A stretch of 64,000 nt of DNA from an uncultured Mucilaginibacter sp. (GCF_913773635.1 NZ_CAJYGQ010000006.1:248001-312000), one strand, 5' to 3'. Positions 43,106 through 52,788 are shown, counted from the stretch's first letter. Numbers and translations: made by a program. The notes: generated from the sequence alone by a model not told the origin.

Positions 43106-44209
43106 ATGAGTTTAACAGAAATTCTTGAGGATATTGACACAAGTGCAAAATTGGTATCAGATGACGACAAACGATTTAAGCTTTGGATGCCTAAGCGAGT
43201 TGTGTTTACTGCTGATGCGATGAATGAACTCTACGGTCAAAAGATTTATGAAAAAGTTTCTGCATTAAACTTACCGATAGAAATAGCCAAGAATAACCGA
43301 ATAACCGGCCTGCGTGGCAAAGACGAAAAGGAGACTTATCGTATCGCTAAAAACACGCTGGCTGTTGTAAAAGCACCTCCGAGCGCTTTCAATCTTCGTC
43401 CCATTCCGCCCTCTGCTGACTGGCAGTTTCATCTTGCAGAGGGTTGTCCTGCTCATTGTCAGTACTGCTACCTTGCAGGCAGCCTTTCAGGGCCGCCAGC
43501 AATACGCGTGTTTGCAAACTTGCCACAAATTCTGGAAAGCACAATCCGCTACCAGCGTTTAAATGAATTGGTGTCATATGAGGCCAGTTGTTATACTGAT
43601 CCTTTAAGTTTAGAACACTTGACAGGCGGTTTAGCAGAGTCAATTAGCTTTTTTGCTACGCAACCCAACACTCATCTTCGTTTTGTTACCAAATTTGATA
43701 ATGTTGAGCCATTATTGAATTTAGAACATAATGGGCATACGAGGTTCAGGTGCAGCCTGAACGCCGATGCCGTAGCTAAACGCCTTGAAGGTGGAACACC
43801 TACTGTAACAGCAAGAATTAAAGCACTGCGTAAAATGGCGTTGCCTAAGCAGCAGGGTGGAGGCGGCTATCCAATTGGCATTGTGCTGGCACCAATAATG
43901 CCAATACCCGATTGGCAATTACATTACACTGCGCTATTGGATGAAGTGTCATCAAATCTGAACTTTGAAACAGACCTGACTTTTGAACTTATTACACACC
44001 GATTTACACCCGGTTCAAGAGATATATTGCTTGGCTGGTATCCTAACACAACCTTAGATTTTAGCGAAACAAACCGCAGTATTAAAAGAAATAAATTTGG
44101 GGGTCAGAAATATGTATTTGTAAAAGACTTGATGAGAGAGTTACGTAGTTTTTTTGAAACAGAAATTGCTATCCGCTTTCCAAAAGCCAAAATATTGTAT
44201 TGGACTTAA
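43106..44209 (+). CDS. Spore photoproduct lyase family radical SAM protein
   Basis: A 367-residue cytoplasmic radical SAM enzyme. The iron-sulphur motif is Cys114-x3-Cys118-x2-Cys121 (EGCPAHCQYCYLAG), the spacing of spore photoproduct lyase. EASCYTDPLSLEHLTGG holds Cys162, which lines up with the Cys that donates a hydrogen atom in SPL. The N-terminal RFKLWMPKRVVFTADAM is also SPL-like. The closing segment reads VKDLMRELRSFFETEI. SPL repairs thymine dimers of the spore type. Bacteroidota do not form endospores, so the substrate here is open. It is not in an operon with other repair genes. Confidence 0.88.
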   Translation: MSLTEILEDIDTSAKLVSDDDKRFKLWMPKRVVFTADAMNELYGQKIYEKVSALNLPIEIAKNNRITGLRGKDEKETYRIAKNTLAVVKAPPSAFNLRPIPPSADWQFHLAEGCPAHCQYCYLAGSLSGPPAIRVFANLPQILESTIRYQRLNELVSYEASCYTDPLSLEHLTGGLAESISFFATQPNTHLRFVTKFDNVEPLLNLEHNGHTRFRCSLNADAVAKRLEGGTPTVTARIKALRKMALPKQQGGGGYPIGIVLAPIMPIPDWQLHYTALLDEVSSNLNFETDLTFELITHRFTPGSRDILLGWYPNTTLDFSETNRSIKRNKFGGQKYVFVKDLMRELRSFFETEIAIRFPKAKILYWT

Positions 44210-44370
44210 GTAGAGACAGCATCAATCTATGGGAAAGTTGCAGCTTAAGATCTACAATATCTAATAGCGTAATCAAACTTCCTGAATATATGCAAGAGTG
44301 TATATATTTGCCATAAGGCGATTTTTTGCTGCATACGCATGGATTGCTGTTTCCATTTATAAACATAATA

Positions 44371-46938
44371 ATGATTGCGGGCTGCGGCAAATACTGGAGA
44401 TCAGTAACATATACATACTTTTTAATTACGTTGTTTTCGTGCAGCCTTGTAAGCGCTCAGGGGTTGTTGTTTAACTCTAATAATGCGTCTATTTCAAAGC
44501 GCACGTCTTACCAGGTATTTGGAAAAAACGAAATAAATATCAGATCACACCTGCACGTTGATTTTGAATTAATGCTGTGGGATCAAAACCACCTAGGCTA
44601 TATATTCCAGTTTGGGAATAGCGAAAACTCCATAAGCCTTAGCCACCTGAACACGCACGACACCTCATCACTCAACTTAAATATTGATCGTGTTAGCAAT
44701 AAGATTAAAGCGCCGTTTGATTTAAATAAGCTAGGGAGAAAATGGGTCAAAATAGCTATTGACCTTGATGTTGCACACAATACTGTTGAGCTGAACATTG
44801 GCGGACAAAAGTTCAAAGCTTCAGGTTTACCTTTTAATAACTCAGCAACCGGCAACATAACTTTCGGCAAAAACGCGTCATACACCGAAGTGCCTGATAT
44901 GGCCATTCGGAACGTTAACGTAGTTTATGATGACGATACAGAACATTTTCCGCTGCATGAGTGGTCGGGTAACAGCGTATCAAATGCCAACGGAAAGACT
45001 ATAGGAAACGTTGATAACCCGATTTGGTTAATCAACGACTCCTATTTCTGGAAGCCCTTATTTAGTAAGAAGTTTGGTGAAGTTGCCGGCATAAATTACC
45101 GTAAACAACCCCAACAGCTTTTAATTTACGGTCGCGACTCACTTTACACATATTCGCCCTCTTCAAATAAATTAGATGGGCAGCGCTATGCAAATAAGAA
45201 TCCGGTTGCAATGATACTCGGTAAAAGTATCTATAGTGAGAAGCAACAGCTTTTATATGTTTATGAGCCATACGATATACGAGACAATGGATTTAGTATT
45301 GCCGCATTAAATCTTCAAAATTTAACCTGGAAAGGCTCAGGCAAAGGCCAGCTACCTACGCAACGGCACCACCACAATGTATTTTTTAATGCCGCTCAAG
45401 ACACGCTTTTTATGTTTGGTGGCTATGGCTCATTCAAATACCATAACTCGTTTTATAAGTTTGACCAGTCGGCAAATGATTGGGTGACAGTTAAATTTAA
45501 CGGCGATGATATTCATCCGCGCTTCTTTTCAGCGTCTGGGCCGGCAGAAAACCAGGATGAGGTTTATGTATTTGGAGGTTTTGGAAATCAATCAGGTAGC
45601 CAAGTAGTTGGGGGTAAAGAATATTATGACCTTTACCGCGTCAATACAAAAAAACATTGGGTTAAAAAGTGCTGGAGTATTAAGCTTGACGGGAAAAAGT
45701 TTGTACCCGCTAACAACTTATTATTATCGCCTGATAAAAAATCATTTTACGTTTTGTGCTATCCTCATGAGGTAGCTAAAACACATCTGAAATTATATAA
45801 GTTTACCATTGAAGATGGCAGTTTTGAAGAAGTGGGAAGCTCAATACCTGTCACTTCCGAAAAAATTGAAACTGATATAAACCTGTTTTATAACAGTGAT
45901 AGTCAGCAATTTTACTGTAGCATACAGGAGTTTACTGATCCGCAGCATTCCAGCTTTCGCGTTCTAGCCTTAGATGCACCTCCAATAAGCCAGGAAGCAT
46001 ATTTAAAACGCTTTGAAAAACCTAGTTCAGCATCCATATTATGGATAAGTGCAGGTATTGGTTGCCTTATAGTGGCTTTGGGCGGTGCGTTGCTATATTT
46101 TAAGCGTGGTAAATCTTCTCAACCGGCTCCAGTTAATAATGAATTAAATTCAGAAACTGTATTAGGCGATGAACAGCAAGATGAATCAGTCATTTCAGTA
46201 AAGCAAGATCAGGAAGAAACGGTTAAAAACGCTGTATACCTGTTAGGTGAATTTTCGGTTGCAGATAGTTCAGGTCGGGATATTACACATCTGTTCAGTC
46301 CTAAAATCAAACAGCTTTTTTTACTTATTTTGTTGAATAGCAAAGATTCAAAAGGTATTACCTCAAGGAAACTTACAGGTATTTTATGGCCCGATAAAGA
46401 TGCCATCAAAGCGAAAAACCTGCGCGGGGTTACTTTTAATCATCTTCGTAATATATTAAGCGGAATAGAGGGAATTGATCTCCAATTTGTAAATGATTCC
46501 TATTTGTTTACCACAAATCAATCCTTTTTCTGCGACTATTACCTTGCATCTGACTTACTCGATAATTCATCTGCTACAGACACAGGTAAACAGCATCAAC
46601 TTAATCAGCTATTACTTCGTGGACCCATTTTGGAGGGCATGTCAGAGCATTGGCTTGATGATTACAAACAGTCGTTCGACGAAAAAGCCGTAAATGCATT
46701 GCAATTACAACTTAATGAGTTGGCAGAACTCAAAAAGTGGAAAGAAGCTAATGAAATTGCAAAGCTTATTTTAAGCATCGATCCTTTTAACGATAGCGCA
46801 TTCAGCTCGCGATTAAAAGCTCTTAAAGCTACAAAAGGTACTGAATATGCAAGGCAATTTTACAAATCGTTTCGCGCTAACTATTATGATGCGTTCGGTG
46901 AAGATTACCAGCATGACTTTGAAACTGCCTCAAAATAG
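44371..46938 (+). CDS. Transmembrane regulator: LamG-like, Kelch, TM helix, SARP winged helix and BTAD
   Basis: I start at the ATG at 44371 (855 residues); an in-frame TTG 15 codons upstream is unlikely. Signal peptide about 1-30 (SLVSAQ). Residues about 55-195 look like a LamG/concanavalin sandwich (VKIAIDLDVAHNTVELNIGG). Kelch repeats at about 320-480 (DTLFMFGGYGSF and DEVYVFGGFGNQ). One transmembrane helix at about 556-578 followed by KRGK. A cytoplasmic winged helix at about 620-710 (YLLGEFSV, FSPKIKQLFLLILLNS, RKLTGILWPD) and a BTAD-type TPR domain to the end. This is the build of a one-component sensor that binds DNA while membrane-bound. It lies directly upstream of the mannan locus on the same strand, which is its likely target. 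Confidence 0.85.
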   Translation: MIAGCGKYWRSVTYTYFLITLFSCSLVSAQGLLFNSNNASISKRTSYQVFGKNEINIRSHLHVDFELMLWDQNHLGYIFQFGNSENSISLSHLNTHDTSSLNLNIDRVSNKIKAPFDLNKLGRKWVKIAIDLDVAHNTVELNIGGQKFKASGLPFNNSATGNITFGKNASYTEVPDMAIRNVNVVYDDDTEHFPLHEWSGNSVSNANGKTIGNVDNPIWLINDSYFWKPLFSKKFGEVAGINYRKQPQQLLIYGRDSLYTYSPSSNKLDGQRYANKNPVAMILGKSIYSEKQQLLYVYEPYDIRDNGFSIAALNLQNLTWKGSGKGQLPTQRHHHNVFFNAAQDTLFMFGGYGSFKYHNSFYKFDQSANDWVTVKFNGDDIHPRFFSASGPAENQDEVYVFGGFGNQSGSQVVGGKEYYDLYRVNTKKHWVKKCWSIKLDGKKFVPANNLLLSPDKKSFYVLCYPHEVAKTHLKLYKFTIEDGSFEEVGSSIPVTSEKIETDINLFYNSDSQQFYCSIQEFTDPQHSSFRVLALDAPPISQEAYLKRFEKPSSASILWISAGIGCLIVALGGALLYFKRGKSSQPAPVNNELNSETVLGDEQQDESVISVKQDQEETVKNAVYLLGEFSVADSSGRDITHLFSPKIKQLFLLILLNSKDSKGITSRKLTGILWPDKDAIKAKNLRGVTFNHLRNILSGIEGIDLQFVNDSYLFTTNQSFFCDYYLASDLLDNSSATDTGKQHQLNQLLLRGPILEGMSEHWLDDYKQSFDEKAVNALQLQLNELAELKKWKEANEIAKLILSIDPFNDSAFSSRLKALKATKGTEYARQFYKSFRANYYDAFGEDYQHDFETASK

Positions 46939-46967
46939 ATTTTCATTAACCGCGTCAAAACATGCTC

Positions 46968-47044
46968 TTTAAGCGGTTAATAACATTTTTTTAAGCGTTA
47001 ACCCTAATTTTAACCCCTCTATTAAGCTTGTTGCGCTACAATTG
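46968..47044 (+). promoter_or_regulatory. 22-bp direct repeats and -7-like element before GH92
   Basis: TTTAAGCGGTTAA at 46968-46980 and TTTAAGCGTTAA at 46990-47001 are same-facing and 22 bp apart, the geometry used by SARP-type regulators. TACAATTG (47037-47044), one mismatch from TAnnTTTG, starts 47 bp after the second repeat. The first repeat also forms the right arm of an inverted repeat TTAACCGC / GCGGTTAA (46946-46980) followed by TTTTTTT, which could be the terminator of the regulator gene. Both uses are possible. The rest of the 308-bp gap has only the motif at 47071. Confidence 0.4.
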
Positions 47045-47070
47045 TTATCACAATCGCAAAGCAATGCGAT

Positions 47071-47079
47071 AACCAATTA
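47071..47079 (+). promoter_or_regulatory. AACCAATTA leader motif before GH92
   Basis: Same 9-mer as in the leaders at 771, 972, 7500, 18720 and 49571. It lies 27 bases downstream of the -7-like TACAATTG, thus within the predicted leader RNA. Confidence 0.4.
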
Positions 47080-47246
47080 GTACAACCAAAAGTTCAATTT
47101 CAAGTCGTTTAAGTTTTGATTAGCTAAAAGCGTTTAGCAATCAATACGGCATTAATGCTATCAAGTGTAAAATCTTGCAGAGTGTTTTATGCTTCGCAAC
47201 GCACTAAAATTTGAACCCGATTTATTACAAAGCTTACACCTTTAAT

Positions 47247-49520
47247 ATGAGGATATACTTTACTACTATTTCATTATTGTTTTTTTTTCAGGCCGGCGCA
47301 CAGGTTAAACCATCATCATTAACGGATGATGTAAATCCTTTAATGGGCACAATGTCAAAGCCGGGATTATCTAATGGAAACACTTACCCGGCAATTGCCT
47401 TACCATGGGGTATGAATATCTGGACGCCTCAAACAGGTGACATGGGTAACGGATGGCAATACACGTATGATGCAGATAAGATAAACGGCTTCAAGCAAAC
47501 CCATCAGCCATCGCCCTGGATGAGAGATTACGGGCAATTTTCTATTATGCCGGTTACAGGCAAATTAAAGGTTGATCAAAAAGACAGGGCAAGCTGGTTT
47601 TCACATAAAACCGAAATTGCCAAGCCTTATTATTACAGCGTTTACCTTGCCGATCATGACGTAACTGCCGAGCTTACACCTACAGAACGTTCGGCACAGT
47701 TCCAATTTACATTTCCTAAAAGCGATAGTTCACTTTTGATTATTGATGCCCTTGATGAAGGCTCGTCTATACAGGTAATTCCGGGTGAAAACAAAGTTAC
47801 CGGCTATTCAACTAAACATGCAAACGGACCACTGAAAAACTTTAAAAACTACTTTGTTATATATTGTGATAAGCCGTTTTCTTTCACTCGTGCTTATAAG
47901 AATGGGGTAGGTGCTCAATCGCTAAATGTACAGGCAGAACATGCGTTAGCTGCTATCGGGTTCAAGACAAAAGCTGGCGAGAAAGTGCATTTACGCGTTG
48001 CGTCATCTTTCATTAGTATTGAGCAGGCCGAACTCAATTTAAAACGCGAACAAGGCAACTCCGGCTTTGATGAGCTAAAGCAAATTGCCAAAAACGTTTG
48101 GGAAAGCACACTTGGCAGTATCAAAGTTGAAGGTGGAACTACTGCCCAGCGTCAAACATTTTATTCATGCCTTTACCGTATGCTGTTCTTTCCAAATAAG
48201 CTATATGAAGTAAATGCTAAAAATGAAATAGTGCATTGGAGCCCTTATACAGGCAATACGCACAAAGGCTACTTATTTGGAGGAACCGGCTTTTGGGACA
48301 CCTTCAGGGCATTATATCCATTCTTAAACCTGGTTTATCCTTCAATTAACAAAGAAATGCAGGAGGGTTTGCTTAACGCCTATAAAGAAGGCGGCTGGCT
48401 ACCTGAATGGTCAAGCCCTGGTTATGCTGATATTATGATAGGCAATAATTCCGCATCGGTTGTAGCCGAAGCCTACCTTAAAGGCTTACGCGGGTATGAC
48501 GTTGAAACGCTTTATCAGGCGCTTACGCATGGCGCTAATAACGAAGGTCCGAGGGCTACCGGCAGGCGTGGAGTGTCATACTATAATTCTTTAGGCTATG
48601 TACCATATAATGTAGGCATTAAAGAAAACGCTGCACGCACCCTGGAGTACGCTTATGACGACTTTGCAATATATCAGTTGGGCAAATCATTGAATAAACC
48701 ACAGGCTGAAATTGAGGTGTATAAAAAGCGCTCCTTGAATTACAAAAATCTTTATGATCCGGCGTCTGGCCTTATGCGCGGTAAAAACAAGGATGGAAGT
48801 TTCCAATCGCCATTTAATCCGCTTAAATGGGGGGATGCCTTTACCGAGGGAAACAGCTGGCATTACAGCTGGAGCGTTTTTCATGATGTGCAGGGATTGA
48901 TAAACCTTATGGGTGGTAACAAAAACTTTGTCAACAAGCTTGACTCTGTCTTTACTCAACCCCCAGTGTTTGATGATAGCTACTATGGCGGTGTAATACA
49001 CGAAATACGCGAAATGCAGGTTGCCGGCATGGGGCAATATGCTCACGGTAATCAGCCTATACAACACATGTTGTATTTATACAACTATGCAGGCCAACCC
49101 TGGAAAACGCAGTATTGGGTGCGCGAAGCAATGAATAAACTTTACAAACCTACGCCTGATGGTTATTGCGGCGACGAAGACAATGGCCAGACATCTGCGT
49201 GGTATGTGTTTTCGGCAATGGGTTTTTACCCGGTTTGTCCCGCAGCATCAGAATATGTGATAGGAACACCTTTGTTCAGCAAGGTCACGGTTAAGCTGCA
49301 AAATGGTAAGCAGCTTGTTATTAACGCTGCAAATAATAACGCTCAAAACGCCTATATCGGAAAAGCGCTTTTAAACGGAAAGCCCTACGATTTCAACTGG
49401 CTTAAGCATAATGAGCTTATGAAGGGGGCAATAATAGATTTCAGCATGTCGGCCAAGCCCGAATATAAACGCGGTACAGCAAAAAATGCTGCGCCATACT
49501 CACTAACCAATCAGCAGTAG
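47247..49520 (+). CDS. Secreted GH92 alpha-mannosidase
   Basis: The frame has a TTG at 47211, but the ATG at 47247 gives a proper signal peptide (about 1-20, FFQAGAQ), so I start there (757 residues). GH92 enzymes are calcium-dependent, inverting exo-alpha-mannosidases. Family landmarks: GTMSKPGLSNGNTYPAIALPWGM, GWQYTYDADKINGFKQTHQPSPW, GGWLPEWSSPGYADIMIGNNSA, and GYCGDEDNGQTSAWYVFSAMGFYPV with Asp643/Asp645 in the position of the catalytic base. It leads the mannan operon, 77 bp before susC. The linkage cleaved (alpha-1,2, 1,3, 1,4 or 1,6) cannot be told. Confidence 0.95.
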   Translation: MRIYFTTISLLFFFQAGAQVKPSSLTDDVNPLMGTMSKPGLSNGNTYPAIALPWGMNIWTPQTGDMGNGWQYTYDADKINGFKQTHQPSPWMRDYGQFSIMPVTGKLKVDQKDRASWFSHKTEIAKPYYYSVYLADHDVTAELTPTERSAQFQFTFPKSDSSLLIIDALDEGSSIQVIPGENKVTGYSTKHANGPLKNFKNYFVIYCDKPFSFTRAYKNGVGAQSLNVQAEHALAAIGFKTKAGEKVHLRVASSFISIEQAELNLKREQGNSGFDELKQIAKNVWESTLGSIKVEGGTTAQRQTFYSCLYRMLFFPNKLYEVNAKNEIVHWSPYTGNTHKGYLFGGTGFWDTFRALYPFLNLVYPSINKEMQEGLLNAYKEGGWLPEWSSPGYADIMIGNNSASVVAEAYLKGLRGYDVETLYQALTHGANNEGPRATGRRGVSYYNSLGYVPYNVGIKENAARTLEYAYDDFAIYQLGKSLNKPQAEIEVYKKRSLNYKNLYDPASGLMRGKNKDGSFQSPFNPLKWGDAFTEGNSWHYSWSVFHDVQGLINLMGGNKNFVNKLDSVFTQPPVFDDSYYGGVIHEIREMQVAGMGQYAHGNQPIQHMLYLYNYAGQPWKTQYWVREAMNKLYKPTPDGYCGDEDNGQTSAWYVFSAMGFYPVCPAASEYVIGTPLFSKVTVKLQNGKQLVINAANNNAQNAYIGKALLNGKPYDFNWLKHNELMKGAIIDFSMSAKPEYKRGTAKNAAPYSLTNQQ

Positions 49521-49526
49521 GCTAAA

Positions 49527-49580
49527 ACTGATCATGTCAGTTATCCCAAATACGAAATACAATTATAACTAACCAATTAT
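49527..49580 (+). promoter_or_regulatory. Inverted repeat and AACCAATTAT before the second susC
   Basis: AACTGA (49527-49532) and TCAGTT (49537-49542) form a spaced palindrome just after the GH92 stop. AACCAATTAT (49571-49580) lies 17 bp before the susC ATG. The 77-bp gap is short, so the palindrome may be an operator or a weak RNA hairpin. Confidence 0.35.
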
Positions 49581-49597
49581 TTTACAAAACCAAACTT

Positions 49598-52500
49598 ATG
49601 AACAAAAAATTTACGAAGCTTATAGTTAAGCGGCAAAGGCTTAAAGTAGGTGTGCTTTCTGTATTCCTCACAACGGGATTTTGCATGGTACATGCTGCAG
49701 AAGTGATGGCAACGCCTTATGGCGCGCTTAACGTGGGTAATGAACTGCAGGCAGACATTGTTGTGCGTGGTATCATCAAGGACGAAAAAGGCGTACCAAT
49801 TCCGGGTGTAAGCGTTAAGCTCAAAGGCGCTCTTAGCGTTACCTCCACCGATGTAAATGGTAGCTTCAGCATCACCGTACCTAACGAAGCGGCAGTATTA
49901 GTAATTACCTACATTGGTTATACTACCAAAGAGGTAACGGTAGGCACGCAAACTAATTTATCCATACAGCTCGAACCCAACAATAACAAATTGGAAGAGG
50001 TTGCTGTGGTTGGCTTTGGTACCCAGCGTAAGGTTTCACTTATAGGTGCACAATCAACCGTGACCCCTAAAGATTTGAAATTACCGGTATCAAGCGTAAC
50101 GCAATCTTTGGCTGGGCGTATTGCAGGTGTGGTAGGCGTGCAACGCAGTGGCGAACCCGGCCGTAGCGCAGCTGATATTTGGATAAGGGGTATTGCCACT
50201 TTCGGCGGTAATTCAAGTTCGCCGTTGATATTGGTAGATGGCGTTGAGCGGTCAATTAACAACATCGATCCGGAGGATATTGAATCATTCACAGTGTTAA
50301 AGGATGCATCAGGAACTGCCGTGTATGGTGTTCGCGGAGCAAACGGTGTAGTAATTGTTAAAACCAAAACTGGTAAGGTTGGAAAGCCAAACATTTTTTT
50401 GGATTACAACGAAGGGGTTAGCTCTTTCACTAAACGACCAAGAGTTTTGGATGGCTTACAATATATGAATTTAGCCAACGAAGCACTTACCGGTCGTGGA
50501 GGCACTCCAAAGTACAGCCAGGAATACATTGATAACACTGCATCGGGTGTCGATCCGTTGCTTTACCCCAATGTAAATTGGATGGATGAGCTTTTTAACA
50601 AGTACAGCCGTAACCGCAGGGTAAACCTTAATGCAAGTGGTGGTGTTGATAATGCTCAGTATTATATCTCATTAGCTTATTACAATGAAACCGGGTTTCT
50701 TAAAACGGATGATTTGGCAGCTTACAATTCATCTCTTGATTATAAAAGGTACAACTTCACCAGTAACCTTAATATAAAGCTTACTAATACCACAAAATTG
50801 GCTTTGGGTATTCAGGGCTATGCAGCAACCGGTAACTATCCTGGCGAAAGCACACAAAATATATTCCGTTCAGCGCTTGATGTATCGGGCGTAGAGTATC
50901 CAAAACTTTACCCGGGCGGCTTCATACCAGGCCGTTCATCAAACGGCGGATTCAGGAATCCCTATGCCGATTTAACGAGGCGCGGCTACCGCACTGAATT
51001 TACTAACCAGCTTTATACAAATTTGAGGCTTACTCAGGATTTAAATATGGTTACTAAGGGGCTAAGTGCTACAGCTATGGTGGCTTTCGATAATTATAAC
51101 GAAAACTTTATAACCAGGTCCAAAAGGGAAAGTACCTACTTTATTCAAAATGTTACCGGTACCAATTCTCCTTACAAACCCGATGGCACTTTAAACCTCA
51201 TACAAACTTTCACAAGCGGTGGTAACTATCTAAGCTTTGATCCCGCACGCGGCGGAAATAGAAGATTATACAGCGAAGCTGCAGTTAATTATGATCGTGC
51301 ATTTGGCAAACACCGTATAGGTGGGCTTGTATTAGGCTACACTCAGGATTTTAACAATCCGTTTGCGGGCGATTTTACATCTTCAATACCCGAAAGACAA
51401 GTTGGTTTAGCTACTCGTGCAACTTACTCATATGATGACCGGTATTTTGCGGAACTAAACTTTGGTTATAATGGTTCTGAACTATTTGCACCCTCTAAGC
51501 GCTACGGTTCTTTCCCGGCATTTGGTTTAGGCTGGATACCTTCAAACGAAAAGTTTTGGGAACCTATAAAAGGAGCCATATCTTTTTTAAAGTTTAGGTA
51601 CTCTGATGGCAAAACGGGTATAGGCCGTATTAACGGCCGCCGCTTTGCTTACTTAACTCTGGTAAATGAAGGTGACGGTAATTCAGGCTACCAATTAGGA
51701 AAAAACTTTGCCCGTTACAGGTCTATTGACGTTTCAGATTACGGAGTTGACATTCGCTGGTCTGAGTCACGTAAGCAGGATTTGGGTATGGAGATCAGAA
51801 CCCTGAATGACAACCTTTATCTTATTGTAGACTTATTTAAAGAGCGCCGTACAGGAGTGTTCTTACAACGGCAATCAATACCTGGCTATGTTGGCTTAGT
51901 AAACCAACCATACGGAAATCTTGGTGTGGTAGATAACAGGGGTATCGATGCAACCTTAGAATACAATTTTAACGTTGGTAAGGTTGACGTTGGCTTGCGT
52001 GGCACATTTACTTATAATAAAGATAAGCTGCTAAATGATGATCGCCCACCGCAACCATATCCATGGATGAATAGGGTAGGCACTAACGTCTTATCACGTT
52101 TTGGTTACGTTGCCGAAAAGTTGTTTGATACACAGGCCGAAATTGATGCTAGTGCCACTCCTGGCTCGAAGGCCAACATCAAACCGGGCGACATTAAATA
52201 TGCCGATTTAAATAACGACGGTTTAATAAACGATTATGATAAAACCCGTATTGGCAGGGGTGATATTCCTAATACTGTTTACGGGTTTGGTTTCAACGTG
52301 TCGTATAAAGGTTTTGGTTTAAGCACACTATTCCAGGGTACAAGTAACGCCGATGTAATGTTGGGTGGCTCAGGTATATTTCCATTTAACGGTGGCGGTG
52401 GTTTAAGTAACGCTTATGAAAACGCTACTGACCGCTGGACACCACAAAACCCAAGTCAAAGTGTGTTTTACCCTCGTTTAGCTTACGGTGAAGATCAAAA

Positions 52501-52774
52501 CTTCAACAACACGCTCGAAAGCTCATGGTGGGTAAAGGATATGAGTTTCCTGAGGCTTAAAACAGCTCAGCTGAGCTATAATCTACCTCAAAGCTTAACG
52601 TCAAAAATCCATGTTCGCAATGCATCCATATACCTTATTGGAGTGAATTTGCTAACGTTCAGCAAATGGAAACTTTGGGACCCTGAACTTAACACTAATA
52701 TTGACGGCAGAGCAAACGGAGCCAAATATCCTATCACCGGAACACTGTCTTTAGGTTTAAACGTGAGATTTTAA
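49598..52774 (+). CDS. SusC/RagA-type TonB-linked transporter of the mannan locus
   Basis: A 1058-residue outer-membrane importer. Signal peptide (about 1-34), beta-sandwich N-terminal domain (about 55-125; VRGIIKDEKGVPIPGVSVKL), TonB-box EEVAVVGFGTQ, plug (QSLAGRIAGVVGVQRSGEPG, IWIRGIAT, PLILVDGVERS, TVLKDASGTAVYGVRGANGV) and a barrel that ends LGLNVRF with the canonical terminal Phe. It pairs with the SusD gene 14 bases downstream. With GH92 and GH76 in the same unit it most likely takes up alpha-manno-oligosaccharides. Confidence 0.96.
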   Translation: MNKKFTKLIVKRQRLKVGVLSVFLTTGFCMVHAAEVMATPYGALNVGNELQADIVVRGIIKDEKGVPIPGVSVKLKGALSVTSTDVNGSFSITVPNEAAVLVITYIGYTTKEVTVGTQTNLSIQLEPNNNKLEEVAVVGFGTQRKVSLIGAQSTVTPKDLKLPVSSVTQSLAGRIAGVVGVQRSGEPGRSAADIWIRGIATFGGNSSSPLILVDGVERSINNIDPEDIESFTVLKDASGTAVYGVRGANGVVIVKTKTGKVGKPNIFLDYNEGVSSFTKRPRVLDGLQYMNLANEALTGRGGTPKYSQEYIDNTASGVDPLLYPNVNWMDELFNKYSRNRRVNLNASGGVDNAQYYISLAYYNETGFLKTDDLAAYNSSLDYKRYNFTSNLNIKLTNTTKLALGIQGYAATGNYPGESTQNIFRSALDVSGVEYPKLYPGGFIPGRSSNGGFRNPYADLTRRGYRTEFTNQLYTNLRLTQDLNMVTKGLSATAMVAFDNYNENFITRSKRESTYFIQNVTGTNSPYKPDGTLNLIQTFTSGGNYLSFDPARGGNRRLYSEAAVNYDRAFGKHRIGGLVLGYTQDFNNPFAGDFTSSIPERQVGLATRATYSYDDRYFAELNFGYNGSELFAPSKRYGSFPAFGLGWIPSNEKFWEPIKGAISFLKFRYSDGKTGIGRINGRRFAYLTLVNEGDGNSGYQLGKNFARYRSIDVSDYGVDIRWSESRKQDLGMEIRTLNDNLYLIVDLFKERRTGVFLQRQSIPGYVGLVNQPYGNLGVVDNRGIDATLEYNFNVGKVDVGLRGTFTYNKDKLLNDDRPPQPYPWMNRVGTNVLSRFGYVAEKLFDTQAEIDASATPGSKANIKPGDIKYADLNNDGLINDYDKTRIGRGDIPNTVYGFGFNVSYKGFGLSTLFQGTSNADVMLGGSGIFPFNGGGGLSNAYENATDRWTPQNPSQSVFYPRLAYGEDQNFNNTLESSWWVKDMSFLRLKTAQLSYNLPQSLTSKIHVRNASIYLIGVNLLTFSKWKLWDPELNTNIDGRANGAKYPITGTLSLGLNVRF

Positions 52775-52788
52775 TTGAATTTACAGAG

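Noticed and set aside
46946..46992. Inverted repeat TTAACCGC / GCGGTTAA with T-run as a firm terminator
   Set aside because: The loop is long (19 bases) and the right arm is part of a direct repeat that may be an operator, so I did not list it as a separate terminator.
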